Assembly (NCBI RefSeq): GCF_014489115.1
Contig: NZ_JACTAH010000003.1
Location: forward strand, 1 to 64,000
DNA length: 64,000 nt
Direction of reading: 5' to 3'
Source of the DNA: Thauera sedimentorum
GTDB taxonomy: Bacteria; Pseudomonadota; Gammaproteobacteria; Burkholderiales; Rhodocyclaceae
Shown here: in pieces, positions 28,001-36,096 of the stretch
Layout of the letters: every line of letters starts with the position of its first letter
Numbering within the stretch: the stretch's first letter is position 1
Translations under genes and position numbers: made by a program
Notes under the pieces: model-generated
The model's input: the letters and a program-made list of their open reading frames with translations, nothing else
Databases searched by the model: none
Told to the model about the DNA's origin: nothing

Positions 28001-29009
28001 CGGTGCGCAGCGCCAGGCCGCGGGTCTGCAGCGTTGCGCCACCCGCCGAGCGGCGCAGCGACACCTGTCCGCGCAGGCTCTCCAGATCGAGTTCGGGCAG
28101 CTCCGGCGCCAGCCGGGTGACGACGCCGTCGAGCGCGAGATTGGCGCTCAGGCTGGTCTGCCGGTCGGCATCCAGGCCGATCCAGGCGCGCAGGCCGCCA
28201 CTGCCGTCGATGTCCACCGGGTAGTCGATCCACGGCCGCCAGGCGCCGAGCTCGGCGTGATCGAGCGCGAGATAGAGCTGCCCGGCCCAGGAAACCGGAT
28301 CGCGCGGGTCGGTGCCCACCAGGTCGCCGCGCAGGTCCAGGCGCGAGGCCAGCCCGGCCGGCGGCTCGGCCATGAGGCCGAAGCGGTAGCGCCCGCCGCG
28401 CCGGTCGAGGCGGAAGGACACCTTCTCCAGCCGCAGCTCGGGGGCGCCGCGCAGGCCGTCGCTCCAGCTCAGCGCCGCGTCGCGGACCAGGATCTCGCGC
28501 TGCGCGAGCAGCCACTCCAGGGAGCCGCCGTCGCCGGCGCCATCGGTATCCACCGGCAGGCCGGCCACGAACAGGCGTCCGTCGGCCTCGCGGCGCAGGG
28601 CCAGCTGCGGGGAGAGGATCTCGAGGCGATGAAAGTGGGGCTGCAGGCGCAGCACGGTGGACCAGGCCAGCACCGCCTCGACACGTTCGAAACGCAGGGC
28701 GGCGCTGCCGTCGCGTTCGCTGATCTGCAGGCCGCCGATGTGCAGCCGCGGCCGCAGGCCGGTCCACTCGGCCGACAGGCTGTCGATGGCCACCGGCAGG
28801 CCGATCGCCCTTTCCAGCGCCACGGCGATCTCCGCCCGGTAATCCCCGATACGCGGCGCGACGACCTCGCGCAACACCAGGAACAGGCCGCCGAACACGA
28901 AATAGGCCACCGTCAGCCAGAACAGCAGGCGCTCCCCCTGCCGGCGGCGCACGCCGAGGACGGCACCCTCGTGCGGGGCTTCGGCGGGAGGAACGGCGGG
29001 GACGGTCAT
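25077..29009 (-). CDS. yhdP: YhdP family AsmA-like envelope lipid transport protein
   Basis: Very long inner-membrane-anchored periplasmic protein, 1310 residues, full family length. One transmembrane segment near residues 30-50 (LLFWLTVAYFVFGGLFLVL) is followed by an extended series of beta-rich repeats typical of the AsmA/TamB/YhdP superfamily. In E. coli YhdP helps move phospholipids to the outer membrane together with TamB and YdbH. The ATG at 29009 is chosen because the conserved N-terminus follows it; the frame extends 23 codons upstream without a ribosome site. It is divergent from glnE with a 138-base gap that contains TACAAT (29086-29091). Confidence 0.92.
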   Translation of the reverse strand: MTVPAVPPAEAPHEGAVLGVRRRQGERLLFWLTVAYFVFGGLFLVLREVVAPRIGDYRAEIAVALERAIGLPVAIDSLSAEWTGLRPRLHIGGLQISERDGSAALRFERVEAVLAWSTVLRLQPHFHRLEILSPQLALRREADGRLFVAGLPVDTDGAGDGGSLEWLLAQREILVRDAALSWSDGLRGAPELRLEKVSFRLDRRGGRYRFGLMAEPPAGLASRLDLRGDLVGTDPRDPVSWAGQLYLALDHAELGAWRPWIDYPVDIDGSGGLRAWIGLDADRQTSLSANLALDGVVTRLAPELPELDLESLRGQVSLRRSAGGATLQTRGLALRTGDGVTLAPVDIDLSVRGPSGGWVEEVSEGEFRVNRLDFAALARLAGHLPLDEAVRRRLAAFDPRGEASAVRIEWRGPVAEPQGWQIQASFRGIGLAAQGALPGLGGLSGEIDGSERGGRFRIAGEDAWIDLPAVFPEPRLALSTLRAEGGWSRRDGALEVTLDSASFENADATGSASGRYRPVAGGPGEIDLTARLQQADGAAVWRYMPLVVNQDTRDWLRRSIVGGVAPEARLRLRGDLADFPFINGADGQFLVTARIAGARLEYAPGWPAIDAIDGELRFEGESMLVTAERGSIYGVRLSEVSAAIPSLMAHGGETMTIRGRAAGATANFLRFVSESPVATRINRFTDDMRAEGAGTLDLTLVMPLRQIADTTVEGRYRFADNRLWVVQGLPPLEAAAGTLRFTGDTMAIPQAKARLFGEPLTLTARTDEEGIVGFKASGSLAVSALRGEMDWPALAHLSGSTPWSADIALRREGVQVTVQSELAGIASSLPEPLNKPAGDRWPLRFELVGMDGGQRERMRATLADRIDLALLRRATPLGWAVERGGLGVFRPLPSAEDGVMVDARLDALDVDAWRRALRAPSADESAGAPALPLAGLRLDTGRLRAFGQTLNDVALRATAQSGDWRGQIASREANGRFEWRNAGDGALLARFEHVTLAAGEDEAEAEAVDDEPLRRLPAVDLQVKDFKLRDKALGELEVKAVNRGGEWQLESLAIRNPDAQLSSSGVWRTGARQSTRLDFRLETGNVGALLQRIGYPDAVRDGEAVLAGKLGWRGAPIKVDYPSLAGSMQIDAAKGQFNKLEPGVGRLLGVLSLQALPRRITLDFRDVFSEGFVFDRVSGSIGVDAGVMHTDDLLIRGPAARIAMRGDTDLAAETQDLRVTVQPTLSESIAIGAAAGLINPVAGVVTYIAQKVLSDPFEKLLAFDYAITGTWGEPKVEKLTGSAPPPAARDAAPSDQPDPAAPRSESARQQ

Positions 29010-29147
29010 CGATACTCGACTCGGGGAAGAACGGACGGGACTGCGCGGCGCGACCGGCGGCCGGCCGCTGTCCGGCAAGCTTGGCTACAATCGACGCCGT
29101 ATCCGCCGGTCCGCGGGCGCAAAGCGCCACGGCGCACGATTCTACCA

Positions 29148-31853
29148 ATGTTGACGAGCCTTCCGCCCATGTCCTGCGACCTTTCCGCCCTGCCCGACGA
29201 CATCCGCCACGCTGCCAGCCTGTCGCGCTTCCTGCGCCGCATGCTGGACAGCCGGCCCTGGCTGGGCGGACAACTCGCCGCGCACCTCGATCAAACGGTG
29301 GACGCGGATGCCATGCAGGCGTTCCTCGCCGGACGCGGCGTCTGCACCGAGACGCTCAAACCGGCGCTGCGCGAGCTGCGCACCTGGGTGATCTGCCATG
29401 TGCTGGTGCGCGACCTCGCCGGACGCGCAAGCCTGACGGAAGTCACCGAGGCCATGACCGTGCTGGCCGAAGTCACCGTGCGTACCGCCCACGACCTGCT
29501 GCGCGAAGCGCTGGTCGAACGCTACGGCCTGCCGCTGTCGCCCACCGGCTGGGAGCAGGAACTGCTGGTGATCGGCATGGGCAAGCTGGGCGGGCGCGAG
29601 CTCAACGTGTCCTCCGACATCGACCTGATCTTCGTGTACCCGGAAGACGGCGACACCGGCGGCAAGAAGGTGATCAGCAACTTCGAGTTCTTCGAGAAGC
29701 TCGGCAAGCAGCTCATCCAGGCGCTGGCCGAAGTCACCGAGCACGGACAGGTCTTCCGCGTGGACATGCGCCTGCGCCCCAACGGCGACTCGGGCCCGCT
29801 GGTGTGCTCCTTCGACATGCTGGAGAACTACTTCATCACCCAGGGGCGCGAGTGGGAGCGCTACGCGTGGATCAAGGCGCGGGTGCTGGCCGGCGAGCGC
29901 TGGCGCGAGCTGGAGGAGATCGCCCGGCCCTTCGTGTTCCGCAAGTACCTCGACTTCGGCGCGATCAACGCCATGCGCGACCTGCACGCGCAGATCCGCC
30001 GCGAGGTCGCCCGCCGCGACCGCGCCAACAACATCAAGCTGGGGCCGGGCGGCATCCGCGAGATCGAGTTCATCGCCCAGGTCTTCCAGCTCATCCGCGG
30101 CGGACGCGAGACCGGCCTGCAGATCCGCCCCACCCTGAAGGTGCTCGCCGGCCTCGCCGAGCGCGGCATCCTCGCCGCGGGCACGGTGGAGGCCCTGGGC
30201 GCCGCCTACACCTTCCTGCGCCGCCTGGAGCACCGCCTGCAATACCTGGACGACGCACAGACCCACGACCTGCCCGACAGCGAGGCGGACCGCGCACTGA
30301 TCGCCCGCGCGATGGGCTGCGCCGACTGGAGCGCGCTGCTCGAGGAGCTCGACCGCCACCGCCGCGTCGTCAGCCGCCATTTCGACGACGTCTTCGGCGA
30401 CCCGAGCGACGGCGAACACACCCTGGACGACATGTGGGCCTGCGCCGGCGACGCCGAACAGTGCGCGCCCGCGCTGGCCGAACTCGGCTACCGCGACCCG
30501 CAGGCCGCCGCCGGCCGCCTGGCCGCCATCCGCAGCGCGCCGCGCTACCGCCAGCTGCCCGACCACATCCGCAGCCGCTTCGATGCGCTGATGCCGCGGG
30601 TGGTCGAGGTCGCCGCCCACACCAAGACGCCGGACGACACCCTGGCCCGCTGCCTGGACCTGATGGAAGCGATCAGCCGGCGCGGCGCCTACCTCGCGCT
30701 GCTGCAGCAGTACCCGCAGGCCCTGCGCCGGGTGGCGGAACTGGTGGGCGCCTCGCGCTGGGCGGCGCAGTTCCTCACCCGCCACCCCATCCTGCTCGAC
30801 GAACTGCTCGACGACCGCAACCTCGACGCGGCGCCGGACTGGGAGGACTTCCGCAGCGAGTTCGCCGCCCAGCTCGACGCCATCGAGCCGGACATGGAGC
30901 GCCAGATGGACCTGATGCGCGAGCAGCACCACGCCCGCGTGTTCCGCCTGCTCACCCAGGACATCGCCGGCGTGCTCACCGTGGAGAAGCTCGCCGACCA
31001 CCTCTCCGCGCTGGCCGACCTGATGCTCGCGCTGACCATTCCGCTGTGCTGGCGCAAGATCAAGATCCGCCACCGCGAAGAACCCAGGTTTGCGGTGATC
31101 AGCTACGGCAAGCTGGGCGGCAAAGAACTGGGCTATGCCTCGGATCTCGACATCGTCTTCCTTTACGACGACGACGCCCAGGAGGCGCCCGAGGTCTATT
31201 CGCGCCTCGCCCAGCGTACCAACACCTGGTTGTCCAGCCAGACCGCGGCCGGCATCCTGTTCGAAACCGATCTGCGCCTGCGCCCCAACGGCGACGCCGG
31301 GCTGATCGCCTGCTCGCTGGAATCCTTCCGCAAGTACCAGCTCGAATCGGCCTGGGTGTGGGAACACCAGGCGCTCACCCGCGCGCGCTTCTCGGCCGGC
31401 GACCCGGCCCTGGGCGAAGCCTTCGAGCGCATCCGCGACGAGGTCCTGCGCCTGCCGCGCGACCTCGCCGAACTGCGCCGCGAGGTGCTGGCGATGCGCC
31501 GGAAGATGAGCGACGCGCACGCCGACAAGAGCGAGCTCTTCGACCTCAAGCACGATGCCGGCGGCCTGGTCGACGTCGAATTCCTCGTCCAGTACCTGGT
31601 GCTCGGCCACGCCCATGCCCACCCCCAACTCACCGGCAACCTGGGCAACATCGCGCTGCTGCGCATCGCCGGCGAGCTCGGGCTGATTCCGGCGGAGCTC
31701 GCCACCGCCTGCGGCGACAGCTACCGCCAGCTGCGCCGCCTGCAGCACCGCCAGCGCCTCAACGACCGCCCCTCGCGGGTCGATCCGGACGAGGTCGGCG
31801 CTGCGCGCAAACCGGTGCAGGCCCTGTGGCAGCTGGTGTTTGGCGAGGAATGA
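29148..31853 (+). CDS. glnE: Bifunctional glutamine synthetase adenylyltransferase/deadenylylase
   Basis: Adds AMP to and removes it from glutamine synthetase in response to P-II and glutamine, matching assimilation to nitrogen supply. It has 901 residues. Two nucleotidyltransferase domains each carry the G-K-L-G-G, S-D-x-D signature: GKLGGRELNVSSDIDL (about 144) and GKLGGKELGYASDLDI (about 653). The first is the deadenylylating half, the second the adenylylating half, each followed by a helical domain. The ATG at 29148 is used; the ATG at 29169 is an in-frame alternative (MSCDLSALP). No glnB or glnA is nearby. The gene ends at a REP-like element. Confidence 0.96.
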   Translation: MLTSLPPMSCDLSALPDDIRHAASLSRFLRRMLDSRPWLGGQLAAHLDQTVDADAMQAFLAGRGVCTETLKPALRELRTWVICHVLVRDLAGRASLTEVTEAMTVLAEVTVRTAHDLLREALVERYGLPLSPTGWEQELLVIGMGKLGGRELNVSSDIDLIFVYPEDGDTGGKKVISNFEFFEKLGKQLIQALAEVTEHGQVFRVDMRLRPNGDSGPLVCSFDMLENYFITQGREWERYAWIKARVLAGERWRELEEIARPFVFRKYLDFGAINAMRDLHAQIRREVARRDRANNIKLGPGGIREIEFIAQVFQLIRGGRETGLQIRPTLKVLAGLAERGILAAGTVEALGAAYTFLRRLEHRLQYLDDAQTHDLPDSEADRALIARAMGCADWSALLEELDRHRRVVSRHFDDVFGDPSDGEHTLDDMWACAGDAEQCAPALAELGYRDPQAAAGRLAAIRSAPRYRQLPDHIRSRFDALMPRVVEVAAHTKTPDDTLARCLDLMEAISRRGAYLALLQQYPQALRRVAELVGASRWAAQFLTRHPILLDELLDDRNLDAAPDWEDFRSEFAAQLDAIEPDMERQMDLMREQHHARVFRLLTQDIAGVLTVEKLADHLSALADLMLALTIPLCWRKIKIRHREEPRFAVISYGKLGGKELGYASDLDIVFLYDDDAQEAPEVYSRLAQRTNTWLSSQTAAGILFETDLRLRPNGDAGLIACSLESFRKYQLESAWVWEHQALTRARFSAGDPALGEAFERIRDEVLRLPRDLAELRREVLAMRRKMSDAHADKSELFDLKHDAGGLVDVEFLVQYLVLGHAHAHPQLTGNLGNIALLRIAGELGLIPAELATACGDSYRQLRRLQHRQRLNDRPSRVDPDEVGAARKPVQALWQLVFGEE

Positions 31854-31870
31854 CCGGCGGCCTACGACCA

Positions 31871-31948
31871 GCGTAGGAGCGGCCTCGGCCGCGATGCGGC
31901 GTACAGGAGAACGAACATCGCATCGCGGCCAAGGCCGCTCCTGCACCT
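31871..31948. repeat. REP-like palindromic element, inverted pair (copy 3)
   Basis: Inverted pair of the same unit as at 13773: GTAGGAGCGGCCTCGGCCGCG (31873-31893) and its inverted partner (31921-31944). It lies after the glnE stop in the 170 bases before the CYTH/CHAD gene. Half-sites match copy 1 almost base for base, which shows recent spread or strong conservation. Confidence 0.85.
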
Positions 31949-32023
31949 TGACCCAACGGCCCCTGCCCCCTGTAATAATCCCGCGCATGACGTACAGGCA
32001 AAGGCGCGCATACAATGCGCGCC

Positions 32024-33529
32024 ATGAGCCAGGAAATCGAACTCAAGCTGAGCCTGCCCGCCAGGTCGCTGCCGGCGCTGCGCCGCCATCCGCTGCTTGC
32101 CGCGGCGCAGAAGCTCGGCCAGACGGCGACCCTGGACAACACCTATTACGACACCGCCGATCTCGCCCTCAAGGCACGCAAGGTCGCGGTGCGCACCCGC
32201 CGCCAGGGACGCACCTGGCTGCAGACCGTGAAGTGCGCCGCGCAATCCACCGGCGGCCTGAGCAGCCGTCCCGAGTGGGAGCAGCCGTTTTCCGGCGCCT
32301 TCGACTTCTCGGCGGTGGACGAACCCGCCGCCGCCCGCCTGCTCGCCAGGCACGAGGCCGCGCTGGTGCCGGTGTTCACCACCCGCTTCCGCCGCGAGAC
32401 CCGTCTGCATGCACCCGGCAACGGCGTCGAGATCCTGCTGATGATCGACCGCGGCGAGATCCTCGCCGGCGAGCGCGCCACGCCGATCTGCGAACTCGAA
32501 CTGGAACTGCGCAGCGGGCAGGCCACCGACCTGCTGGCCCTGGCCTGCGAGCTTGCCCGCAGTCTGCCGCTGGTGCCCAGCGACCTGTCCAAGGCCGAGC
32601 GCGGCTACCGCCTCTTCCTCGATCAACCGCTCAAGCCGCTACGCGCGGAGCCCTCGCACCTGCGCGCGGACATGAACCCGGTCGATGCCTTCCGCGACCT
32701 CGCCTTCGCCTGCCTGCGCCAATGGCAGGGCAACGCCGCCGGCGCGGCGGTGTGCGACGCGCCCGAATTCATCCACCAGCTGCGCGTGGCGCTGCGCCGC
32801 CTGCGTTCCCTGCTGCGCCTGTTCGCGCCGGCCCTGCCGCCCGGCTTCGTGGATGAGTGGAACGAGAAGCTGCGCGACACCGCCAACCGCTTCGGCGACG
32901 CGCGCGACCTGGACGTGCTCTACGAGGAACTGCTCGCCCCGGTGGTGCCCGACGGGCTGGCCGAAGGCGACGCCCTGCCCCGCCTGCTGGCAATGGCCCG
33001 CGAGGCGCGCGACCGCGCTCGCGCCGACGCCTCGCACAATCTCAACGCGGCCGCCCAGGGCCGCCTGATGCTGGATTTCAGCCTCGCCCTGCACCGCTTG
33101 CCGAGCAACAACCTGATCGGCGCGGTCGACCTCACCACCTTCGCGCGCCTGCAACTCACCCGCCTGCGCAAGAAGGCGCGCCGCCGCTTCGAGGATTCGG
33201 CCAGCCTCATTCCCACCCGCCTGCATGCCTTGCGCATCGCCCTCAAGCGGCTACGCTACGGGGCGGAGTTCTTCGCCCCGCTGTTCCCGGCAAGGCAGGT
33301 TGTCCGCTACCTGGAAACCCTGGCCCGCGCGCAGACCACGCTGGGCTTTCTCAACGATGTGGACGTCGCCCGCGGCCGCCTGGAAGGCTGGGCGGACGAG
33401 GACGAGGAACTGCTCGCCGCGGCCGCCTTCATCACCGGCTGGCATGGCCCGCGCTATGCCCGCCTGCGCCGCCGCACGCGGCAGGAGGTCAAGCCGCTGC
33501 TGTGGGGCCGGACGCCCTGGCGCAAGTAG
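32024..33529 (+). CDS. CYTH and CHAD domain protein
   Basis: Two-domain protein of 501 residues. The CYTH domain (about 1-200) starts with EIELKLSL, which carries the E-x-E-x-K triphosphate/metal-binding signature. The CHAD helical domain (about 220-480) has conserved histidine/arginine-rich helices such as IHQLRVALRRLRSLLRLF. CYTH domains in such fusions hydrolyse inorganic triphosphate (as E. coli YgiF), and CHAD domains bind polyphosphate. The ATG at 32024 is chosen over one at 32015. There is no Shine-Dalgarno sequence, and a TACAAT at 32011-32016 ends 7 bases before the ATG, so the transcript may be leaderless. sixA follows. Confidence 0.9.
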   Translation: MSQEIELKLSLPARSLPALRRHPLLAAAQKLGQTATLDNTYYDTADLALKARKVAVRTRRQGRTWLQTVKCAAQSTGGLSSRPEWEQPFSGAFDFSAVDEPAAARLLARHEAALVPVFTTRFRRETRLHAPGNGVEILLMIDRGEILAGERATPICELELELRSGQATDLLALACELARSLPLVPSDLSKAERGYRLFLDQPLKPLRAEPSHLRADMNPVDAFRDLAFACLRQWQGNAAGAAVCDAPEFIHQLRVALRRLRSLLRLFAPALPPGFVDEWNEKLRDTANRFGDARDLDVLYEELLAPVVPDGLAEGDALPRLLAMAREARDRARADASHNLNAAAQGRLMLDFSLALHRLPSNNLIGAVDLTTFARLQLTRLRKKARRRFEDSASLIPTRLHALRIALKRLRYGAEFFAPLFPARQVVRYLETLARAQTTLGFLNDVDVARGRLEGWADEDEELLAAAAFITGWHGPRYARLRRRTRQEVKPLLWGRTPWRK

Positions 33530-33598
33530 GGCCCCCTGCATTAACGACCGTGTAACACCGGCCGCATAGACTCTGCGCCCTGTCGATTGGAGGAGCGC

Positions 33599-34051
33599 AT
33601 GGATTTGCTGTTGTGGCGTCACGCCGAAGCCGTGGACGGCACCCCGGATCACACCCGCGAACTCACCGAGCGCGGACAGAAGCAGGCGCGGCGCGTGGCG
33701 GCCTGGCTGCAGGAGCACCGCCCCAAGCGTCTCGCCATCCTGTGCAGCCCGACGGTGCGCACGCGCCAGACCGCTGCAGCCTTCAGCGACGAGTTCGAAG
33801 TGGTCAACGCGCTCGGTCCCGACGGCAATGTCGCCGGCCTGCTCTCGGCCACCGGCTGGCCGGATTCGAGCGGCGCCGTGCTGGTGGTCGGGCACCAGCC
33901 GGCACTCGGGCGCATGGCGGCGTTGCTGCTGTCCGGCTCAGAGGCTGACTGGACGATCAAGAAGGGTTCCCTCTGGTGGTTCACCAACCGCGTGCGCGAC
34001 GGCGAAACCCAGACCGTGTTGCGCGCGGTGATTTCGCCGGACTTCGTCTGA
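33599..34051 (+). CDS. sixA: Phosphohistidine phosphatase SixA
   Basis: Histidine-phosphatase superfamily protein of 150 residues. The catalytic histidine H8 is in LLLWRHAEA, the second arginine motif is SPTVRTRQTA (about 50-59), and the second histidine is in VVGHQPALG (about 99). E. coli SixA dephosphorylates histidines in phosphotransfer proteins, recently tied to the nitrogen PTS. GGAGGA lies 7 bases before the ATG at 33599. It is 69 bases downstream of the CYTH/CHAD gene; pairing of sixA with phosphate-related CHAD genes is a plausible functional link but only by position. Confidence 0.92.
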   Translation: MDLLLWRHAEAVDGTPDHTRELTERGQKQARRVAAWLQEHRPKRLAILCSPTVRTRQTAAAFSDEFEVVNALGPDGNVAGLLSATGWPDSSGAVLVVGHQPALGRMAALLLSGSEADWTIKKGSLWWFTNRVRDGETQTVLRAVISPDFV

Positions 34052-34231
34052 GCCCGCCAGCGGGCGGACCGGCACGGAATTCTTCGCCGCACCCTGCGGT
34101 CTACCGGGCAGTTCCGGACCGCTGCAGCGGCCGGAATGCATCGATACAACACTTGAGTGGCGTCGCAGGATGGGGGCTGTTGTGCTTTCCTGCGCATGCC
34201 GTAAGATGCCGGTTCATTCCCGTTGGCGATC

Positions 34232-34786
34232 ATGTACAAGCGCTTCCTGCCCACCCACGACAGCATCAAGCAAAGCCGCCTGCTCCGCTGGCTGGGCCCG
34301 CGCCTGCACGATCCCTCGCTGTGGCACATCAACCGCCGCGCGGTCGCCAAAGGCGTGGCCATCGGCGCCTTCTTCGGCCTGATGATCCCGGTGGCGCAGA
34401 TCCCCGCAGCTGCGGTGGCCTCGCTGTTCTGGCGCGCCAATCTGTGGATCGCGGCGGTCTCCACGCTGATCAGCAACCCCTTCACCTACGGGCCGATCTA
34501 CTACTTCGCCTACCAGCTCGGCGCCGCCTTGCTGGGCCGTCACGCCGGCGCCAATCCCGCGCTGGCCGAGGTCAAGGCCGAGCAGGCGATGGCGGCCCTG
34601 CCCTGGTTCGACAACCTCTGGCACTGGATCACCGGCATCGGCCAGCCGCTGGTACTGGGCATGCTGGTGATGGCGGTGGTCAGCGCCGTGACCGGCTATG
34701 TCGTCGCCCGCCTCGCCTGGCGAGTCAAGGTCATTCTCAAGCGTCGCCGCCAGCGTGCCGCGCGCGCCTTGCGCCCGGTCGCCTGA
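34232..34786 (+). CDS. DUF2062 membrane protein
   Basis: Inner-membrane protein of 184 residues with about three hydrophobic segments (about 45-70, 75-100, 140-165). The N-terminal RFLPTHDSIKQSRLLRWLG and the later ISNPFTYGPIYYFAY segments are the DUF2062 hallmarks. Function is unknown in the family. The C-terminus is strongly basic (KRRRQRAARALR). The ATG at 34232 starts the conserved part; a TTG three codons earlier is possible. It lies 180 bases after sixA in a gap with no further gene. Confidence 0.85.
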   Translation: MYKRFLPTHDSIKQSRLLRWLGPRLHDPSLWHINRRAVAKGVAIGAFFGLMIPVAQIPAAAVASLFWRANLWIAAVSTLISNPFTYGPIYYFAYQLGAALLGRHAGANPALAEVKAEQAMAALPWFDNLWHWITGIGQPLVLGMLVMAVVSAVTGYVVARLAWRVKVILKRRRQRAARALRPVA

Positions 34787-34927
34787 GGCAGCGGGCAGCA
34801 CCCGCGAAACCGCGCAGGCAAAGCGCCGACGCAGATGCGGGCCATCCACGGGCAAGCGCTGTTGCGCTGCGCAAATAGGGCTATCATTGCCAACACTTCC
34901 GGCCCGGGATTTCTCCGCCAGTCCTAG

Positions 34928-35854
34928 ATGAACACCACCATTGCAGACGGCACCGTACGCGAGATCGACGGTGTGCAACGCATCCACTACGACGGCTACT
35001 GGATCAAGATGTACGATCCGCCGGCCGACAGCCTGCAGGCCAAGAAGGCGCTGATCGGCGCGCTCACGCGCCGCCTGTTCAACCACGTCGAGCACGGCAT
35101 CAACATACCGGGGCGTCGCGTGGGCGAGGCGCGCGCGGCCTTTCAGGCCGAAACCGATCCGGCCCGCAGGCGGGTCAAGGGCGCCATGCTCGCCGGTTCG
35201 CTGTTCAACCGTGCCACCGACATCTTCACCAAGCTGGTGGAACTGCAGGAGCAGGGCGTGGAGATCGACCAAGACAATGCGCTGATGCGCGAGTGCGGCG
35301 CCTGTCTGCAGGAAGCTCTGTCGCTCGGCCGCCTGGTCCTGCACCGCAGCGGCGACGAGGGCATCGACGAGCTGTGGGGCGAACCCTTCCGCGCCTTCTC
35401 GATCCCGGTGGAGGCCTTCTACGAGAGCCGTTACATCAAGATTGCGCAGACCATGCGCGACATCGACCGCATCGCCAGCGCAATGATCGACACGCTGGCC
35501 TGTAACCGGCTGTTCCTGGGCAGCGAGCCGCTGATCCGCCGCTACGCGGATTTGGCCAAGCTCAAGTGCGAGACGCTGCGCACCGACGATGCGATCTTCG
35601 ACGTGTGGGCCGACTTCGTGGTCGCCTCGGAGAACCTCGGCGCCTTCGCGCCGCAACTCGCCGCCGACGCGCCGCCCACCGAGCAGCAGCTGGTGGCCGA
35701 CGGCCAGCGCCTGATCGGCCAGGGCCGCGACCTGATCGCCTACATCACCCGCGCGCGGGTACCCATGCCCAAGAGCACGCGCGAGTTCATCGAGCGCTGC
35801 AAGCTGTTCGACACCATCTGCCGCACCAGGCTCGACGGCACGCCGCTGATCTGA
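34928..35854 (+). CDS. Conserved-looking protein of unknown function
   Basis: I do not recognise this 308-residue protein. It is soluble with no signal peptide or membrane segment and appears mostly alpha-helical. Notable stretches are HYDGYWIKMYDPPADSL near the N-terminus and several possibly paired cysteines (ALMRECGACLQEA, LACNRLFLG, LKCETL, ERCKLFDTIC). Codon use matches the surrounding genes, so it is a resident gene. The ATG at 34928 follows ATTTCTCCGCC without a clear ribosome site. A 60-residue gene follows 26 bases downstream. A regulatory or scaffold role would be a guess. Confidence 0.75.
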   Translation: MNTTIADGTVREIDGVQRIHYDGYWIKMYDPPADSLQAKKALIGALTRRLFNHVEHGINIPGRRVGEARAAFQAETDPARRRVKGAMLAGSLFNRATDIFTKLVELQEQGVEIDQDNALMRECGACLQEALSLGRLVLHRSGDEGIDELWGEPFRAFSIPVEAFYESRYIKIAQTMRDIDRIASAMIDTLACNRLFLGSEPLIRRYADLAKLKCETLRTDDAIFDVWADFVVASENLGAFAPQLAADAPPTEQQLVADGQRLIGQGRDLIAYITRARVPMPKSTREFIERCKLFDTICRTRLDGTPLI

Positions 35855-35880
35855 CGCGCAACGCCTTACCGGAATCCCCG

Positions 35881-36063
35881 ATGAAACGCACCGACCTCGA
35901 AAAACTCAATGGCCTGAAGATCAACAACCGCCTCAAGGGCACCCCGCCGCCGCAGCGCTTCGGCGCCGGCTCGGGCGGCCGCCGCGCGGCGGCGACGGTC
36001 AATCCGCTGGTCGCCAAGCTGCTCGGGCAGAAGCCCGCCGAGGACGACAAGTCGGACTCCTGA
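35881..36063 (+). CDS. Small basic protein of unknown function (60 residues)
   Basis: Short open frame with a good coding pattern: MKRTDLEKLNGLKINNRL at the start, a Gly/Arg-rich middle (FGAGSGGRRAA) and a hydrophilic acidic end (EDDKSDS). No signal or membrane part. A GGAA sequence lies 8 bases before the ATG. It is 26 bases downstream of the 308-residue gene on the same strand and converges on mnmA. A conserved small protein is likely from the periodic GC at third positions; its function is unknown. Confidence 0.6.
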   Translation: MKRTDLEKLNGLKINNRLKGTPPPQRFGAGSGGRRAAATVNPLVAKLLGQKPAEDDKSDS

Positions 36064-36096
36064 GCGCGCCGCCGCCCGGGCGGCGCTCACCCGGCA

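Noticed and set aside
25074..29147. Open frame of about 1358 codons on the plus strand opposite yhdP, continuous with glnE
   Set aside because: It is the antisense of a clear gene. High GC keeps stop codons rare on the opposite strand, and the translation is rich in Arg, Ala and Gly with no domain. glnE itself starts at 29148.
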